A stretch of 64,000 nt of DNA. It comes from Diabrotica undecimpunctata. Taxonomy: Eukaryota; Arthropoda; Insecta; Coleoptera; Chrysomelidae. The position numbers and the translations under genes are program-made. Positions 23,260-34,682 of the stretch are shown here, one piece after another (within the stretch, counting starts at the first letter, position 1; each line of letters begins with the position of its first letter). Location of the stretch: positions 23,257,235 to 23,321,234 of the forward strand of contig NC_092813.1 of assembly GCF_040954645.1 (NCBI RefSeq), given 5' to 3'. The notes under the pieces are model-generated. The model saw only the letters and a list, made by a program, of their open reading frames with translations, ran no database searches and was not told where the DNA came from.

Positions 23260-24083
23260 TTAGAACGTCTTTCGACGTTGTCCGATACCTAAACACCATC
23301 TCTTCCTATCTTCGCAGTCGTTTGTTGTTAAATTTCTTTCGCTCATGGACTTGTTTACGCCGTGTTGCCATTCTAATCTGGGTCTTCCTCTTTTCTGTCG
23401 ACCTATCGGTTGCCATTCTTCTCTATATCTTGAGTTATATTTCCTTCTATTCCCATACGTTGTTTTATTACATCATTTCTGATTCGGTCTCGTCTGGAAA
23501 TACCTAAAGATCTTCTCATTGCATCCATCTCTACTGCTTCTATTCGCTTTTTGTTCTTTTCACTAATTCTCCATGTTTCAGCGCCATAAAGAAGAGTAGT
23601 TTTAATCATGGTCTCATATATATTAAATTTCCTTCGTTTCGTTATCTCTTTACTCCACAGTATACTATTGAGACATCCTAAGACTTTCTTTGCTTGAGTG
23701 ATTCGTTTTTCTATTTCCCGTGTATCAGTTCCTGTATTGTCAAAGGCAACACCCAAGTAGTCATAGCTCTGACAGCAGGAAATATGTTGTCCGTTTTCGA
23801 GGTCTATGTTATCTGACTCGTTTCCAATACAAAGATATTTGGTTTTTGTTGTATTGACATTCATTCCCCAGTCGTTATATTCTTCTATCAGTTTTCTTAT
23901 CATGTACTGCATGTCTTCCCTGTCGGTCGCTAGCACTACCTGGTCATCAGCAAACTGGAGTGTATATATACATTCATTGCTAAGCTCTATACCCATCCTA
24001 TGTACCTTTCTTTTACATCTTTCCAATGAAATTCCATGAAAATAATAAATTCTATAAAATGCAACGGTGAAAATACTTCCCAA
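23260..24083 (-). pseudogene. RTE-type LINE, 5'-truncated 3' end (RT to C-terminus)
   Basis: Minus-strand frame with RTE-clade RT motifs: RKVHRMGIEL, YTLQFADDQVVLATDREDM (catalytic FADD), WGMNVNTTKTKYLCIG, YDYLGV, TTLLYGAETWRIS and SLGISRRDRIRN. The frame closes at 23403, but the typical C-terminal end, KRGRPRLEWQ..MSERNL..RKRWCLGIG and a stop at 23260, continues in another frame; the usual WYGHV segment between them is missing, so there is a small deletion. The 5' side is truncated near 24083. A short TATATATA run follows the stop, a likely remnant of the 3' tail. Confidence 0.87.
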
Positions 24084-25858
24084 TTTAATCCAACATTAGT
24101 TTTAAGTTTAAACTAAAAGTAAAGAAGAAATATGGAAAATTATACAAACAAGAGTAAGTTAAATTAGGTTCAATATGAGCAGACGCTTAACCACCCTTTC
24201 CCTCGACCTAAGAGGTCTATTGTGGCTAATCGACAGTAGAAAAATACAGCTAATACAAAAAAACTACCAAAAATAAATGGAAAAATATTCATCATTTTGC
24301 CATCGGACGTAAAATAAAATTTTAGAACTTCCATCACACACAAAAACATACATAATGGATATAACCAAATTGATGTGCTATTAATGAGATCACTATTAAA
24401 AACAATGCGGGACAAGATTAAAAGGGGATTACATAAATTTAAATAGACGATGGCCATGAACAAAAAAGACAAAAGTATGGGCTAGAACTTTTAAAAGAAA
24501 TTAGGTGGAAGAAAAACTTGAAAGAGATAATTGTAGAAACTTAAAACCAAAAGTAAGAAAAAACTGAAGATTGTGTCTCATAGAACAATACTTTTGAAGA
24601 TAATTTTAATAAATTATAATCGAATTTAATTAATAAAAAGTGGCTTAATGAAATAGGGAACTTGAATAACACCAAATATTGGATAGGATATTATTGAGTA
24701 AGATCATTTTTAACTCCCAATACGGGACTAGGATTAAATCCTTGCTTGCTCTGTTAAGATTAAAAGAAGATCAAACAAATTTAAAGAGAATAAATTGAAG
24801 AAGTAATGTCTCTTAGGAAAATCGTTTTTAAAGATATTTAAAATAATTTTAATCGATTATAATCTATAAAAAAAGTGGCTCAATGAATAACGCAAAACGG
24901 TTTGAAAAGAAGAAGTGCAAGGTCAAAATGATAAACCCAAGTGAAGGGAATACAGAAAAATACAAAAAAATGGAAAAAATGTATACAAACACTAATTAGA
25001 TAATTTGATAGGGTAAGTAGAAGATTAAGTTTACTACGAACTAGCCAATTTAAAAATAAAATTACACAAACATTATATATTAAAAAATAAAATTTTTAAA
25101 ATAAATAGTATATAATATTGAAGAGAAAAACCTCAATGGTATGTATTACTATGTACCAGGAAAGTTGGACGAGAAATAAATTAGCAGAATACAAAGTAAT
25201 GTAAACGGGGAGAGAATAATAATACACAATAACTAATGCTTTCGTCATCTGGGTATAAAATCATTAATATTATAATAATATAATTAATAATAATTAATAT
25301 AATTTTACGAAATAGCCAAAACTAAAAATTATTAAAATTAGCAATTAATAAAAAATGAGTTAAAACTCAGTAATAATTAAGGAGAATCATATTTACCCTC
25401 AAAATACCAGCTCTAAGAGGAATAAGATTGTTGAAGATTTGCGTTCGATGTTACATTTTACACTGAACTAACGGAACGACCAAGAAGCGAAATATTTATA
25501 TTCTAAATAGCTATGCCTAATTATGATTCATATTCCAATTAGAGAATTTACATTTAGATATTATAATCAATAAATTCTTCTACGACTTGATCACACTTGT
25601 TGATCGAATTGTTTCATGCTGGCAGTTTTTCAAGCTTACTCAACGATTTTGTCGTGGGTAGCAACAATCAGTACAGTGATATCAAATATTAACTTAAGGT
25701 TACATAAAATAAGAGCTATGTAAAAAAGTGTCTTTCTTATTTAAAAAATATTTATCTTAACGCAAATAAATATTCATTCTATATATAATTAAATATAAAG
25801 CTATCAAAATCCCATATAATGTACTCCTTGTTCATTTTTATTATTATCCCGGTTTTTT
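24084..25858. other. No gene; degenerate direct repeat
   Basis: Very AT-rich. A block near 24565-24655 (TGTCTC..GAA.AT..TTTT.AAGATAATTTTAAT..AAAAAGTGGCT.AATGAA) recurs at about 24800-24890, giving a ~230-bp diverged direct repeat. Nothing coding recognised. Confidence 0.5.
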
Positions 25859-27870
25859 TTATAGCGTTTTCCGCCTTCCGTTTCCCAGTTTCCAGCTACG
25901 TCGGTCATTCCATTCGCCAGGGTGAAGGTTTCTTTCCGACATTGCCTTCTGAATGCAGCCCAGCCAGGATTGTTTTGGCCTTCCTCTCTTCCTTCTTTCC
26001 CTTGGCGTCCATTTTAAAATTTGTTTTGGCAGCCTGTTGTCGTCCATTCTTTTCACATGACCATACCAGATCAGTTGTCTCCTTTGAATTTTGTCAATGA
26101 TGGTTGACTTGACTCCCATTATATTTCTGATTCATTCTGGTCATTTTGTATTCGATCAAGCCTTGATTTTCTAGCTGATCTTCTCCAGAAGTCCATTTCC
26201 AATGCAAGTAGGCGTCGCTCAAGGGATTTAGTAAGTTGCCATGTTTCGCATCCATAGAGCACTATACTTTTAAAGATGAAGTTAAAAAGGAGATGCTTTC
26301 TTTGATTTGATAGTTCTTTTGACCATATCATCGGGTTTAGGTATCCTATCACCCTTTTTCCTTTCACGATTCTTTACTATATCTCTTTTTCGGTGCGCCC
26401 ACTCTTGTTGATTATTGTTCCCAAATATATATATTCCTCACAGTTCTTGATTGTTTCATGTTCGTTGACCATTAGATCTTCTACTTCATTCCCAACGCAT
26501 AAGTATTGCGTTTCGTTTCTGTTTACAGAGAGGCCCCATTCTTCATATGTTTTAAGAAACCGTCTCGTCATGAATTCTAAATCTTCCTTGTCTGCTGCCA
26601 CTACTACTTGGTCGTCCGCAAAATGTAGAGTGTATAATGTTGTATCGTCGTCAAGTTGGATCCCCATTCCTGAACATGATCTTCTCCAGTGTTTTAGTGC
26701 TTCATTTAAATAGATCTTAAATAGTATTGGAGAGAGGCAGCATCCTTGTCGTAAGCCTTTTGTTACTGGAAATTCTTCTGATAAGGTGTTGTTTAGTTTG
26801 ATTTTTGATGATGCTTTATTGTATAATTGTTTGACTGCGGCAATGATCGTGCTATTTAGTAAAGATCGTTTAAGAGACTGCCACAGCTTTCTCACAGGAA
26901 TCGTGTCATATGCTTTTGTGAGATTCACAAATAAAAGATGTATTTCCTGGTTTCTTGCAACTTTCTTTTCATTCAGTTGTGTTAGGGTAAATATGTGGTC
27001 TACGCAAGATCTTCCAGCTCTAAATCCTGCTTGCTGTTCAATTTCATGAGGTTCTTATTCTTTCTCAATCATGTTTTTTAAGATTTTACCAAACAGCCTG
27101 CTAAAGTTACTGGTGACAGAGATACATCTGTAGTTTCCGCAAATATCTTTTGGACCTTTTTTGTGAATTGGAGTAATCCATGCTTCTTTCCAACTATTCG
27201 GGATTTCTTCCCCATTTAAGTATCTTGTGAATAGCACTTTAAGATAGCTTATTAGTTTTGGTGTTCCGTTTTTTAGAAGTTCTGCTGGTATGTTCTCCGG
27301 CCCGGATGCTTTTTTATTCTTCATCGATTAAAGCGCTTGTTGTATTTGTTCTTCTTCCATGGTTACATATTCACCTTGCACTCGTATTCGTTGAGGTGAG
27401 TCAATATTATAAATATCTCTGTCTTCATTCAGTTCCCTTGCGTAATGATCTTTCCATGTATGTATCTGGATGGGCTGTATTCGACTTTTATTTGATGTGT
27501 CGGTTTTCAGGGTTTTTATTAATTTCCATGCCGCTGATTATCGCGCTCCTCCGATGTAACAGTCAACTTCTTTACATTTTGCATGCCATGTTTCATTTTT
27601 GTTGTTCCTTGTCATATCTTTAAATATTCTTTGCTGTTCTTTGTATATTTCTTTATCTTCAAGATTCTTAGTGTTTAGCCATCTTTTGTACACTTCCTGT
27701 TTCTTATTTCTTTGCTCTTCAAGCTGTGTATTCCAAGTGATTTTTCCCGCTGATCTGTGGACTGTTCTGGTTTCTTCGCCTAGAGCTTCTTGGGCTGCGT
27801 GGTGAATACAGTCAGTTTATGTTCGTATAATTGGTTGGTTTCAGCAGCTAGGTATTCCTCGAGTAGTTTT
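25859..27870 (-). pseudogene. RTE-type LINE, 5'-truncated, several frameshifts
   Basis: Reading down the minus strand: a linker region from about 27870 (EETRTVHRSAGK; WKDHYARELNEDRDIYNI), the RT start at 27324-27055 (KNKKASGPENIPAELLKNG, WITPIHKKG), the RT core at 26928-26377 (GLRQGCCLSPILF and YTLHFADDQVVVAADKEDL, catalytic FADD), the connection at 26367-26119 (IVLYGCETWQL) and the C-terminus at 26119-25859 (QLIWYGHVKRM, KRGRPKQSW, MSERNL, stop at 25859). These are RTE-clade hallmarks. Frames change between blocks at about 27050, 26370 and 26119. It resembles the 23.3-24.1 kb copy and probably belongs to a related family. Confidence 0.88.
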
Positions 27871-28499
27871 TCATTTAATCTATTTTGGTATAAGATTTTA
27901 GTGCTATATTATTGTAGGCTTCTGACATTATATCTCTTTAGATTTATATCAGTTATTCCTCTTATTTATTATTAAGGACAGGTAGTTAACCTACAGGCAT
28001 ATTTGTAGGTATAATTATCTACGTTTAGGTTCTCACATCAATAAAATTGTGTGCACTTCCTATAGTTTGTTTTTCGTTTGTTTCGTCTCGTTTCAGGTCC
28101 ACAGATTTTCACTCCGCATGTTTTAATGGGGTTTATTGTGTAATATCATTCGCAAATGCGCATATCTAAGAATATCTTATCCTTATACAGCCGGTGATAT
28201 CTAACTTTCAGTTTAGCTTTATAAAAGCCAATTCAAAGAAACTAAGAGAGATATAAAAGGGTGGTGAGATGACGTTGAAAACGATATAAATATAACAATA
28301 AAACAGTGGAAAGATAAATACAAAAGCAGGAAGGAATGAAGGTAGATAATGTCCGGTATCATACCGGATACAAGAACTGTGTGCCAAGCATCTTGTTCCT
28401 TTGAACACTAAAAAAATTTCTCAAATGCTCGAAAACAATTACTTTTTATCCAAGATATCTCGTAGAGTATTAATCAGACCTATGCGCGAAATAAACTTT
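27871..28499. other. No gene recognised
   Basis: AT-rich to mixed sequence between the RTE relic and the transposase relic; no repeat or coding signal that I can name. Confidence 0.4.
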
Positions 28500-28930
28500 C
28501 GATATGTAAAAACAGAAAAAGTGTGTTACTAGAAAGAGAAAGAAATTCTTGTGTGGAGAAGAAAATATTTTAAAGAAATACGCACACTTCACAGCATTGA
28601 ACGGAAAACATATTTGGATTAAACCTGGATTAACGAAGGTCATACAGTTGGAAAAGATTGGCAAGATTTAAACGTCAAAGATAAACGCGAAGCATTTATA
28701 GAAGGCTACTTTACAGGATTAAAAGCTCCATCAGGAAAGGGACTACGTTTAATCATTATCCCTATAGAAAGTGATACAGGGTTCCTTGATGATGGTTTGC
28801 TTCAATATGAGTCAAGAAAAGCAGGAGATTATCATGAAGAAATGTCTTCCGAAGTATTTGAGCGCTGGTTTAAGAGAATCTTAATAAAATTAGAATCTGG
28901 TCAGGTCACGTCAATAGACGTTTTAGTGTA
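28500..28930 (+). pseudogene. Tc1/mariner (IS630)-type transposase fragment
   Basis: A forward frame from about 28540 reads RTLHSIERKTYLD, a TAA, then TWINEGHTVGKDWQDL, EAFIEGYFTGLKAPSGKGLR, GFLDDGLLQYESRK and AGDYHEEMSSEVFERWF. This matches the DDE_3-type catalytic domain of insect Tc1/mariner-like transposases, where the first catalytic region is Y-L-D-E-T-W; here the E codon is TAA at about 28621. The DYHEEM block contains the second catalytic region. No terminal inverted repeats are visible at the edges, and both ends of the gene are missing. Too short and broken to function. Confidence 0.75.
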
Positions 28931-28998
28931 ACTTCCGCGACAGCCGGGTAGCATCAGTAAGCTTTCTGCAAATTTATTTGTTTTTTTATACCTTTCTG

Positions 28999-29336
28999 TA
29001 ACAATAATACTAAGAAAACTTTGTTTTCGAAACTTCCACAAAATTTATTATAAAATCTTATCACTATAGCTGTTTCGGCACCTTTCTCAAGTGATTTATT
29101 TTTGGTATGCATTTACACATTATAGTCTTTAATCTAACAGGTTGAGGAGGGAAGAACTGTTTGTCTCAAGTTGGTTAAAGACTATAAAGTGGTTTCGTTA
29201 AAGACTATAAAGTGTAAATCCATACCAAAAATAGATCACTTGAGAAAGGCACTCGGCCAAAACAGCTGTAGTGATAAGATTTTATAATAAGTTTTGTGGA
29301 AGTTTCGAAGACAAAGTTTTCAGTGTTTTATTGTTA
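28999..29336. repeat. Fold-back element: ~140-bp inverted arms, ~58-bp loop
   Basis: The left arm (28999-29136) and right arm (about 29195-29336) are reverse complements at roughly 85-90 percent by eye: for example TTATAAAATCTTATCACTA at 29050 mirrors 29268, and TTTCTCAAGTGAT at 29084 mirrors 29230. The loop holds an extra copy of TTAAAGACTATAAAGTG at 29173. No coding content; a miniature fold-back (MITE-like) transposon is the likely identity. Confidence 0.8.
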
Positions 29337-29431
29337 CATAAAATGAATTTCCATCAAGTAATGGTCGAATCCATCAATTATAGCTTTTTGCTTATGGCAT
29401 TCTGTATTTTTAGTATGAATGTAGGGAATAA

Positions 29432-29781
29432 GCCATAAAATATATTCAAATGTTTAATTTACTGACGTTTCGATCTCTATAAAGAGACTATTTTCAAATA
29501 TATAAATGATAGATATATTTATTTTTTATAGCTTTTTTAGCACAATATATCTATTTACATGGTTAATTTATTGCCGTTTCAATCTCTATTTCAGAGACCG
29601 TTTTTGAAATTAGAAAAAAAAAAGAAAATAAATAATATAAGATTATATAAATATTATTATATAAATATATAATAATAAAAAAATAAAATAAATGTAACTA
29701 TCATGTATATCTTTGAAAACGGTCTTTGGGTATAGAGATCGAAACGTCAGTAAAAACCTGTGAATAAATTTATATTGTGGC
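29432..29781. repeat. Fold-back repeat with GACGTTTCGATCTCTAT motif, three copies
   Basis: GACGTTTCGATCTCTAT occurs forward at 29464, in a variant (GCCGTTTCAATCTCTAT) at 29572, and as its reverse complement ATAGAGATCGAAACGTC at 29732. Similarity extends over about 60-70 bp in each copy, giving an inverted repeat of 29432-29500 against 29711-29781 with a third, direct copy at 29532-29610. The GAAACGTC core is a widespread insect repeat motif; I cannot name the family. Confidence 0.7.
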
Positions 29782-29984
29782 CCATTTCGAACAAATAATA
29801 TTTAAAAAATATAATATAATTAACGTTGAAATAAAAAGTGAGTGTACTCCACTGGATTTTCATACGTCTTTCCCCACTTCTCTGCCATCAAACAATGAAA
29901 TCACTCTCTCAACTAGTGGAATTATAGTATAGAGTTGTATAAATGCCATTCTTATAGAAAAGTAATTAACCCTCTCCTAGTTCC

Positions 29985-30970
29985 TCCTCCTTGTTTTATT
30001 TCCAGTACAAATTTAACATTTGTAGCTATGGCATCAGTGTTGGTTTTCTAAAGGCGAATCGATCTATAAAAAAATTCAGCCTTTGTTGATCTATCCTTTA
30101 ACAGAAAATAATGAATAGTATTTAAATCCCTTTTCTTGGTATGCTTCCGCTCACAAAAACTTAATTCTTAATTTAACTTTTAGAATTAATTCTAACAGAA
30201 TTAATTCTTCTTTTCCTTCTAATGGTAAATACCAGGCCTGTAGAGAAGAAGCGACTAAATGTCCATTGATATATAAACTAAAATTACAAGTCTTCTAAAA
30301 ATTGTGTTTTTGTACAAAAATTTATCAGAAAAATCCTACAACTATTTACGTTCAAAACATGCTTAACAAATCTAATAACCTTAGTTTCTTAATTTAACTT
30401 TTAGAATTAATTCTAACAGAATTAATTCTTCTTTTCCTTCTAATGGTAAATACCAGGCCTGTAGAGAAGAAGCGACTAAATGTCCATTGATATATAAACT
30501 AAAATTACAAGTCTTCTAAAAATTGTGTTTTTGTACAAAAATTTATCAGAAAAATCCTACAACTATTTACGTTCAAAACATGCTTAACAAATCTAATAAC
30601 CTTAGTTTCTTAATTTAACTTTTAGAATTAATTCTAACAGAATTAATTCTTCTTTTCCTTCTAATGGTAAATACCAGGCCTGTAGAGAAGAAGCGACTAA
30701 ATGTCCATTGATATATAAACTAAAATTACAAGTCTTCTAAAAATTGTGTTTTTGTACAAAAATTTATCAGAAAAATCCTACAACTATTTACGTTCAAAAC
30801 ATGCTTAACAAATCTAATAACCTTAGTTTTGAACTTGCCAATCAGCGTCTTGCCTCGTCTCATTTCCAATAGAAATTTAAAATTTGCAGCTGTAGCCCCA
30901 GTATTGGTTTACTAAAGGCGTTTACTAAAAGCGCTGTAAAAGAAATCAGTTTTTGACATCTGACTTATAA
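29985..30970. repeat. Diverged direct repeat flanking the 221-bp array
   Basis: The stretch at about 29995-30110 (TTTCCAGTACAAATTTAACATTTG, then GGTTTTCTAAAGGCG) recurs at about 30855-30970 as a diverged copy (TTTCCAATAGAAATTTAAAA, GGTTTACTAAAGGCG). The two copies bracket the perfect 221-bp array, suggesting an older, larger tandem unit of ~860 bp. Confidence 0.65.
30165..30827. repeat. Perfect tandem repeat, 3 x 221 bp
   Basis: Three head-to-tail units starting at 30165, 30386 and 30607 appear identical base for base. Each unit begins with two copies of the 12-bp palindrome AGAATTAATTCT separated by AAC. No coding frame crosses the array. Either a very recent amplification or an assembly artefact. 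Confidence 0.95.
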
Positions 30971-31079
30971 CAAAAAATTATTACAAATTCTTATCTTATT
31001 CGCAACATCGATTTTCTTAGTATCCTTGCTTCCGATCAAAAAAATATACAGAATAGTTTCTTCTTGATAAACATGATGT

Positions 31080-32060
31080 CTTCTAGTGATGCTGTCGACC
31101 ACATTAACTTATTTTATCCTATTCATAGCAGCTCGAAATAGATCAGCTGATGTTAGACCAGTCCATTTTCTACGACAGAAAATCTTCCCAAAACCGTTAA
31201 AAGAGCTTTTGCAATATAATATCTGTCATCTATTCTTGCTTGTTGTCTTTTTTTGATTTAAGATTTTCATGTGAAAGTACCTATGGTAGTAGATGTCTTC
31301 ATTTCGTTTCACTGTTCTATGCTGCTACTAGTGTTTTCAACTATTTTCGCAAAATTCTTACTAAGCTTTGTTTTTACTTTTTACAGAAAGTTGTTTTCTT
31401 TCAGTAGATTTTGGGCCTCATTTTCTTGTGAATTATTTTGAATCGTATGTTGACATTTACATCTAGTAAACTATGATACGAGAAGACATCTTTTTTTTTT
31501 GTTGATAATATCAACATTATTTCCTTCTAGAGTATCACTGGGTGCTTTTAGTGTATAAAGCCTTCCTGGATGTAATTTTAAAAATGTATTCATTAAAACC
31601 ATATACGTGTTATGGCAAAATTGAATCACTCTTTCTCCTCTTTCGTTTCCTATGATAAGATCATATATCTGCGCCACACTCTCGACTGCCTTGCCCTATT
31701 TTGGCGTTTAAACCGCCCAAGATAATAGTTAGTGTTTTTTTCAGTTTTAGGGAATCTTCTGGAGTCAGATAGAAAGTTTCTATTTCTTCTTCAGTAGATT
31801 GGATGTCAGTGCGTAGACTTCAATGATGTTTATATTAAAAGAGACTTGAGTTAATTTTCCATAAAACATCTTTGTCTGATAAGGGCGCCATTTCTATTTC
31901 TTGTTAAGTCATCTCCCGAATAAATGATATGGTCTTCATGTATAATTATTACTCCAGAATTTAGCCATCTAACTTGTATGCATCGCATAAAATGATTTGA
32001 TATCTTGTCTGCTTGGTAAATGTTTCAAATGTTCCACTTATCGATCCTTTTCACTTTAGG
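31080..32060 (-). pseudogene. RTE-type endonuclease relic
   Basis: Reading the minus strand: GGLNAKIGQG near 31720 (the GDFNAKVG motif of APE-type nucleases), then the clean frame 31677-31471 with NERGERVIQFC and LMNTFLKLHPGRLYTLKAPS, and YHSLLDVNVNIRFK near 31455 (the DH-containing end motif). These are RTE-clade endonuclease signatures. Multiple stops elsewhere. The RT is missing, so the copy is truncated at both ends. Confidence 0.78.
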
Positions 32061-33129
32061 GACATTTATTGGCTGACCAAGGGGTCTCTAGGGAGCCTTA
32101 TCATCCTCTCCCTAAGGACTGCCCAGAACTGATCGCCATTTCTTTTGGATTTTTAGCGACTGTGGTGTCCTGGAGATAACCTTATGGATCTCTGATGTGG
32201 TAGTCATCTCGTAGCTTTTAACAATTTAATACAGTTAAAAAATGTAGTTCTTTTGTCTTTGAATTCAATTTGTCAGCTTGAGAGTAATGAAGTGCCCTTT
32301 CACTGACGGTTCTTCTATCCTTAGCGGTTTACGAACAAGTGAGGAAATAGTTATACCAATAATCGTTTGGTTACTATAGTTTGTAGTAGAAGGAAATATA
32401 ATGACCCTTCTGCCCTCGGAAACCTAATAGCCATTCGGGGTCGGAAGAAACAAAAGTTAGCTAAGAGAGATTGACAGGAAAGACTTAAAACATTTTACTT
32501 ATGACAAGTTGAAAAAGAATAAAATGTGAAGGCCCTTATAATCTGTAAGGTGCGTATCATAAGCGTATGAGTATTGATACACTTTGTGTTCCCGCTCATA
32601 CCTCGGGGTGTAGACTACAGACTGTATGGCTCGTCCAGCATGCCATAGCATGGAGGGTGCAAGACATTTTACTATGTAGATACCTTAACTGCATGGCCTA
32701 ACCTGACAGAATTACTCCTGATACCAACAACAAGATCAGCAGTGCCATCACAGCATGGTGATACCATTTTTTGTAACGGCTTGGCAATTGAATTATAATT
32801 GTTGAAAATATGATTTCTGACTAGTAATTGGTTTTACCGGTAATACCGGTAAGTAATAAAGAATAAGTAATATAAACACCAATTATCCAGAATATAGACC
32901 ACAAAAGAGAGAATTCGGCCCTGATAGCGATCAAATCTACCACGTTATCAGCTGTCCCGAAATATAGTCATTTTAAATGGTAAAAACAAATCATAATGTA
33001 ATATTTTATACCTATACTACAAATTTAAGTGCATTAGTTAGTGCTGACAATATTATCTCAAGTGAGTAGCACTTCTTTTCGTATTATTTTTATAACAACA
33101 ACGAAATAACCTTTAAATAATACCTACGT
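32061..33129. other. No coding gene; possible LINE 5' leader
   Basis: Less AT-rich than the surroundings (for example 32560-32760), adjacent to the 5' side of the RTE endonuclease relic, so it may hold its 5' untranslated region. No motif I can defend. Confidence 0.35.
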
Positions 33130-33221
33130 AAGGAGGTAACAAAAATTCCAGTTGGGTCTTGACCAGTTTTTTGGACCGGCCACAGGACGGGCTCAACTTC
33201 TGATCAAGAAAATTAATAAAA

Positions 33222-34670
33222 TGACTTCATACAATAATAATACTACACAAAACTCCGCAAAACACAGTTACTCAGGTGTCGTAAATTATTTTAAACATCG
33301 AACAAAACAACAAGCAATAGTCATTTCCAGCATTAAAGGTACAAAAATCCATGATTACGTCGTAGCTGTTGGATCACTAGTGGGTCCAATTAATGTACTT
33401 TTTGCCACCAGAATTGCTAACAATAAGATAATGCATATAATTCTCTTCAAAAAACACTGTTTATGCTCTGCTTCATTCTTATAAATATATCGAAATAAAT
33501 GGATGTCAAGTCGAAGTAAGAAGATTAATTTCTTCAGTCCAGAGACTTCTAATATCTAATGCATGTCCTACAATCCCGAACGAAATAATTAAACAAGAAT
33601 GACAAAAAATTAGTATTCACACTGTATCTAAAATGACTTTTCTTCAAGTTGGTATGTCTGAAAGTGAGTACAGTCATATTCTGAGCTTTAGAAGGTAATC
33701 ATTTGTTACACCCCTGGAAAATATGTCTATTCCTGACTCTTTTGCCATAACTCATGATAATACTTTCTACTGGGTATTTCTCTTCATATACGGATTCAGT
33801 TACTCCAAATGTAAAAAAACATTGGTCATACTAATTTAACTACCCTCTTGGATTCAACCCAAACCACATCATTATTATCTAAACCTCATGAACTTAATGA
33901 TACCCCTTCAACTCCCTTCTCAGATTCAACTCAAACCACATCGTCGTTATCTAAACCTAATGAACCTAATGATAAAATATATCAATCTACGGAAACCGAC
34001 CTTATCCAAAACATATCTAAAGACAATCCACACACTTCGTCTTCTACTTCCAAAACAAAATCACCAGCTGTAAATAACACTGAAAATAATACTTAAATCG
34101 ACCTCATCCAAAACATGTCTAAAGATAATCCAAATACTTCGTCTTCTTCTTCAAAAATAACAGCACCAGCTGTAAATAACACTGAAAATACTACGACACT
34201 AGAAACAATAATAACCTTAAATAATGCAGTCAACTAACAGCTAAAAAGACATAACATATCGTCTCCTGAAATTAACGAAGGCAACCCAAAAACCGACTCA
34301 TCCGTTTTTAATACCCCTAAACATAAAAAACCAAAAAAAAACCGAAAACCTCTTCCAAAACCCCCCGCGAGGATGTCATTCACTCCCTAGAATCCATCAA
34401 AAACAAAATCGAAAATAGATCACCTCCATTTATACTAAATTTTATTGAAATATGTGATTTTATGGAAAATGTTTTAAACTCTCATAACCCGAATTAACTT
34501 CTAAAGATTACTCCAATGAACCAGAGAAACTAATCCAGATCCTTAATTTTGTTTGTTGTTACACACAAAATTCTAGATTAAAAAATAATATCACCCGACT
34601 AAAGAAAAACATAAACCCTAACCCTTTTTCAGCTGATAAAACTGACGAATCATCACTAGTTGAAGGATAA
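33222..34670 (+). pseudogene. LINE-3 ORF1, broken
   Basis: ATG at 33222 opens a frame to 33484 with VVAVGSLVGPINVLFATRI, matching LINE-2 ORF1. Further on, a degenerate zinc-knuckle remnant (YGFSYSKCKK) lies near 33795. The linker at 33850-34200 is Ser/Thr/Asn-rich and internally duplicated: a ~69-bp unit (TTATCTAAACCT..GAAC.TAATGA) twice, and a ~102-bp unit (CCAGCTGTAAATAACACTGA) twice. Many stops. Confidence 0.72.
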
Positions 34671-34682
34671 TCAAGGGCTGAC

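Noticed and set aside
29711..29755. Hammerhead ribozyme at the GAAACGTC motif near 29.74 kb
   Set aside because: The CTGANGA half of the core is absent (TTGAAAA instead), so only the 3' half matches.
30165..30827. CRISPR-like array
   Set aside because: Units are 221 bp, contiguous and identical with no unique spacers, in a eukaryotic genome.
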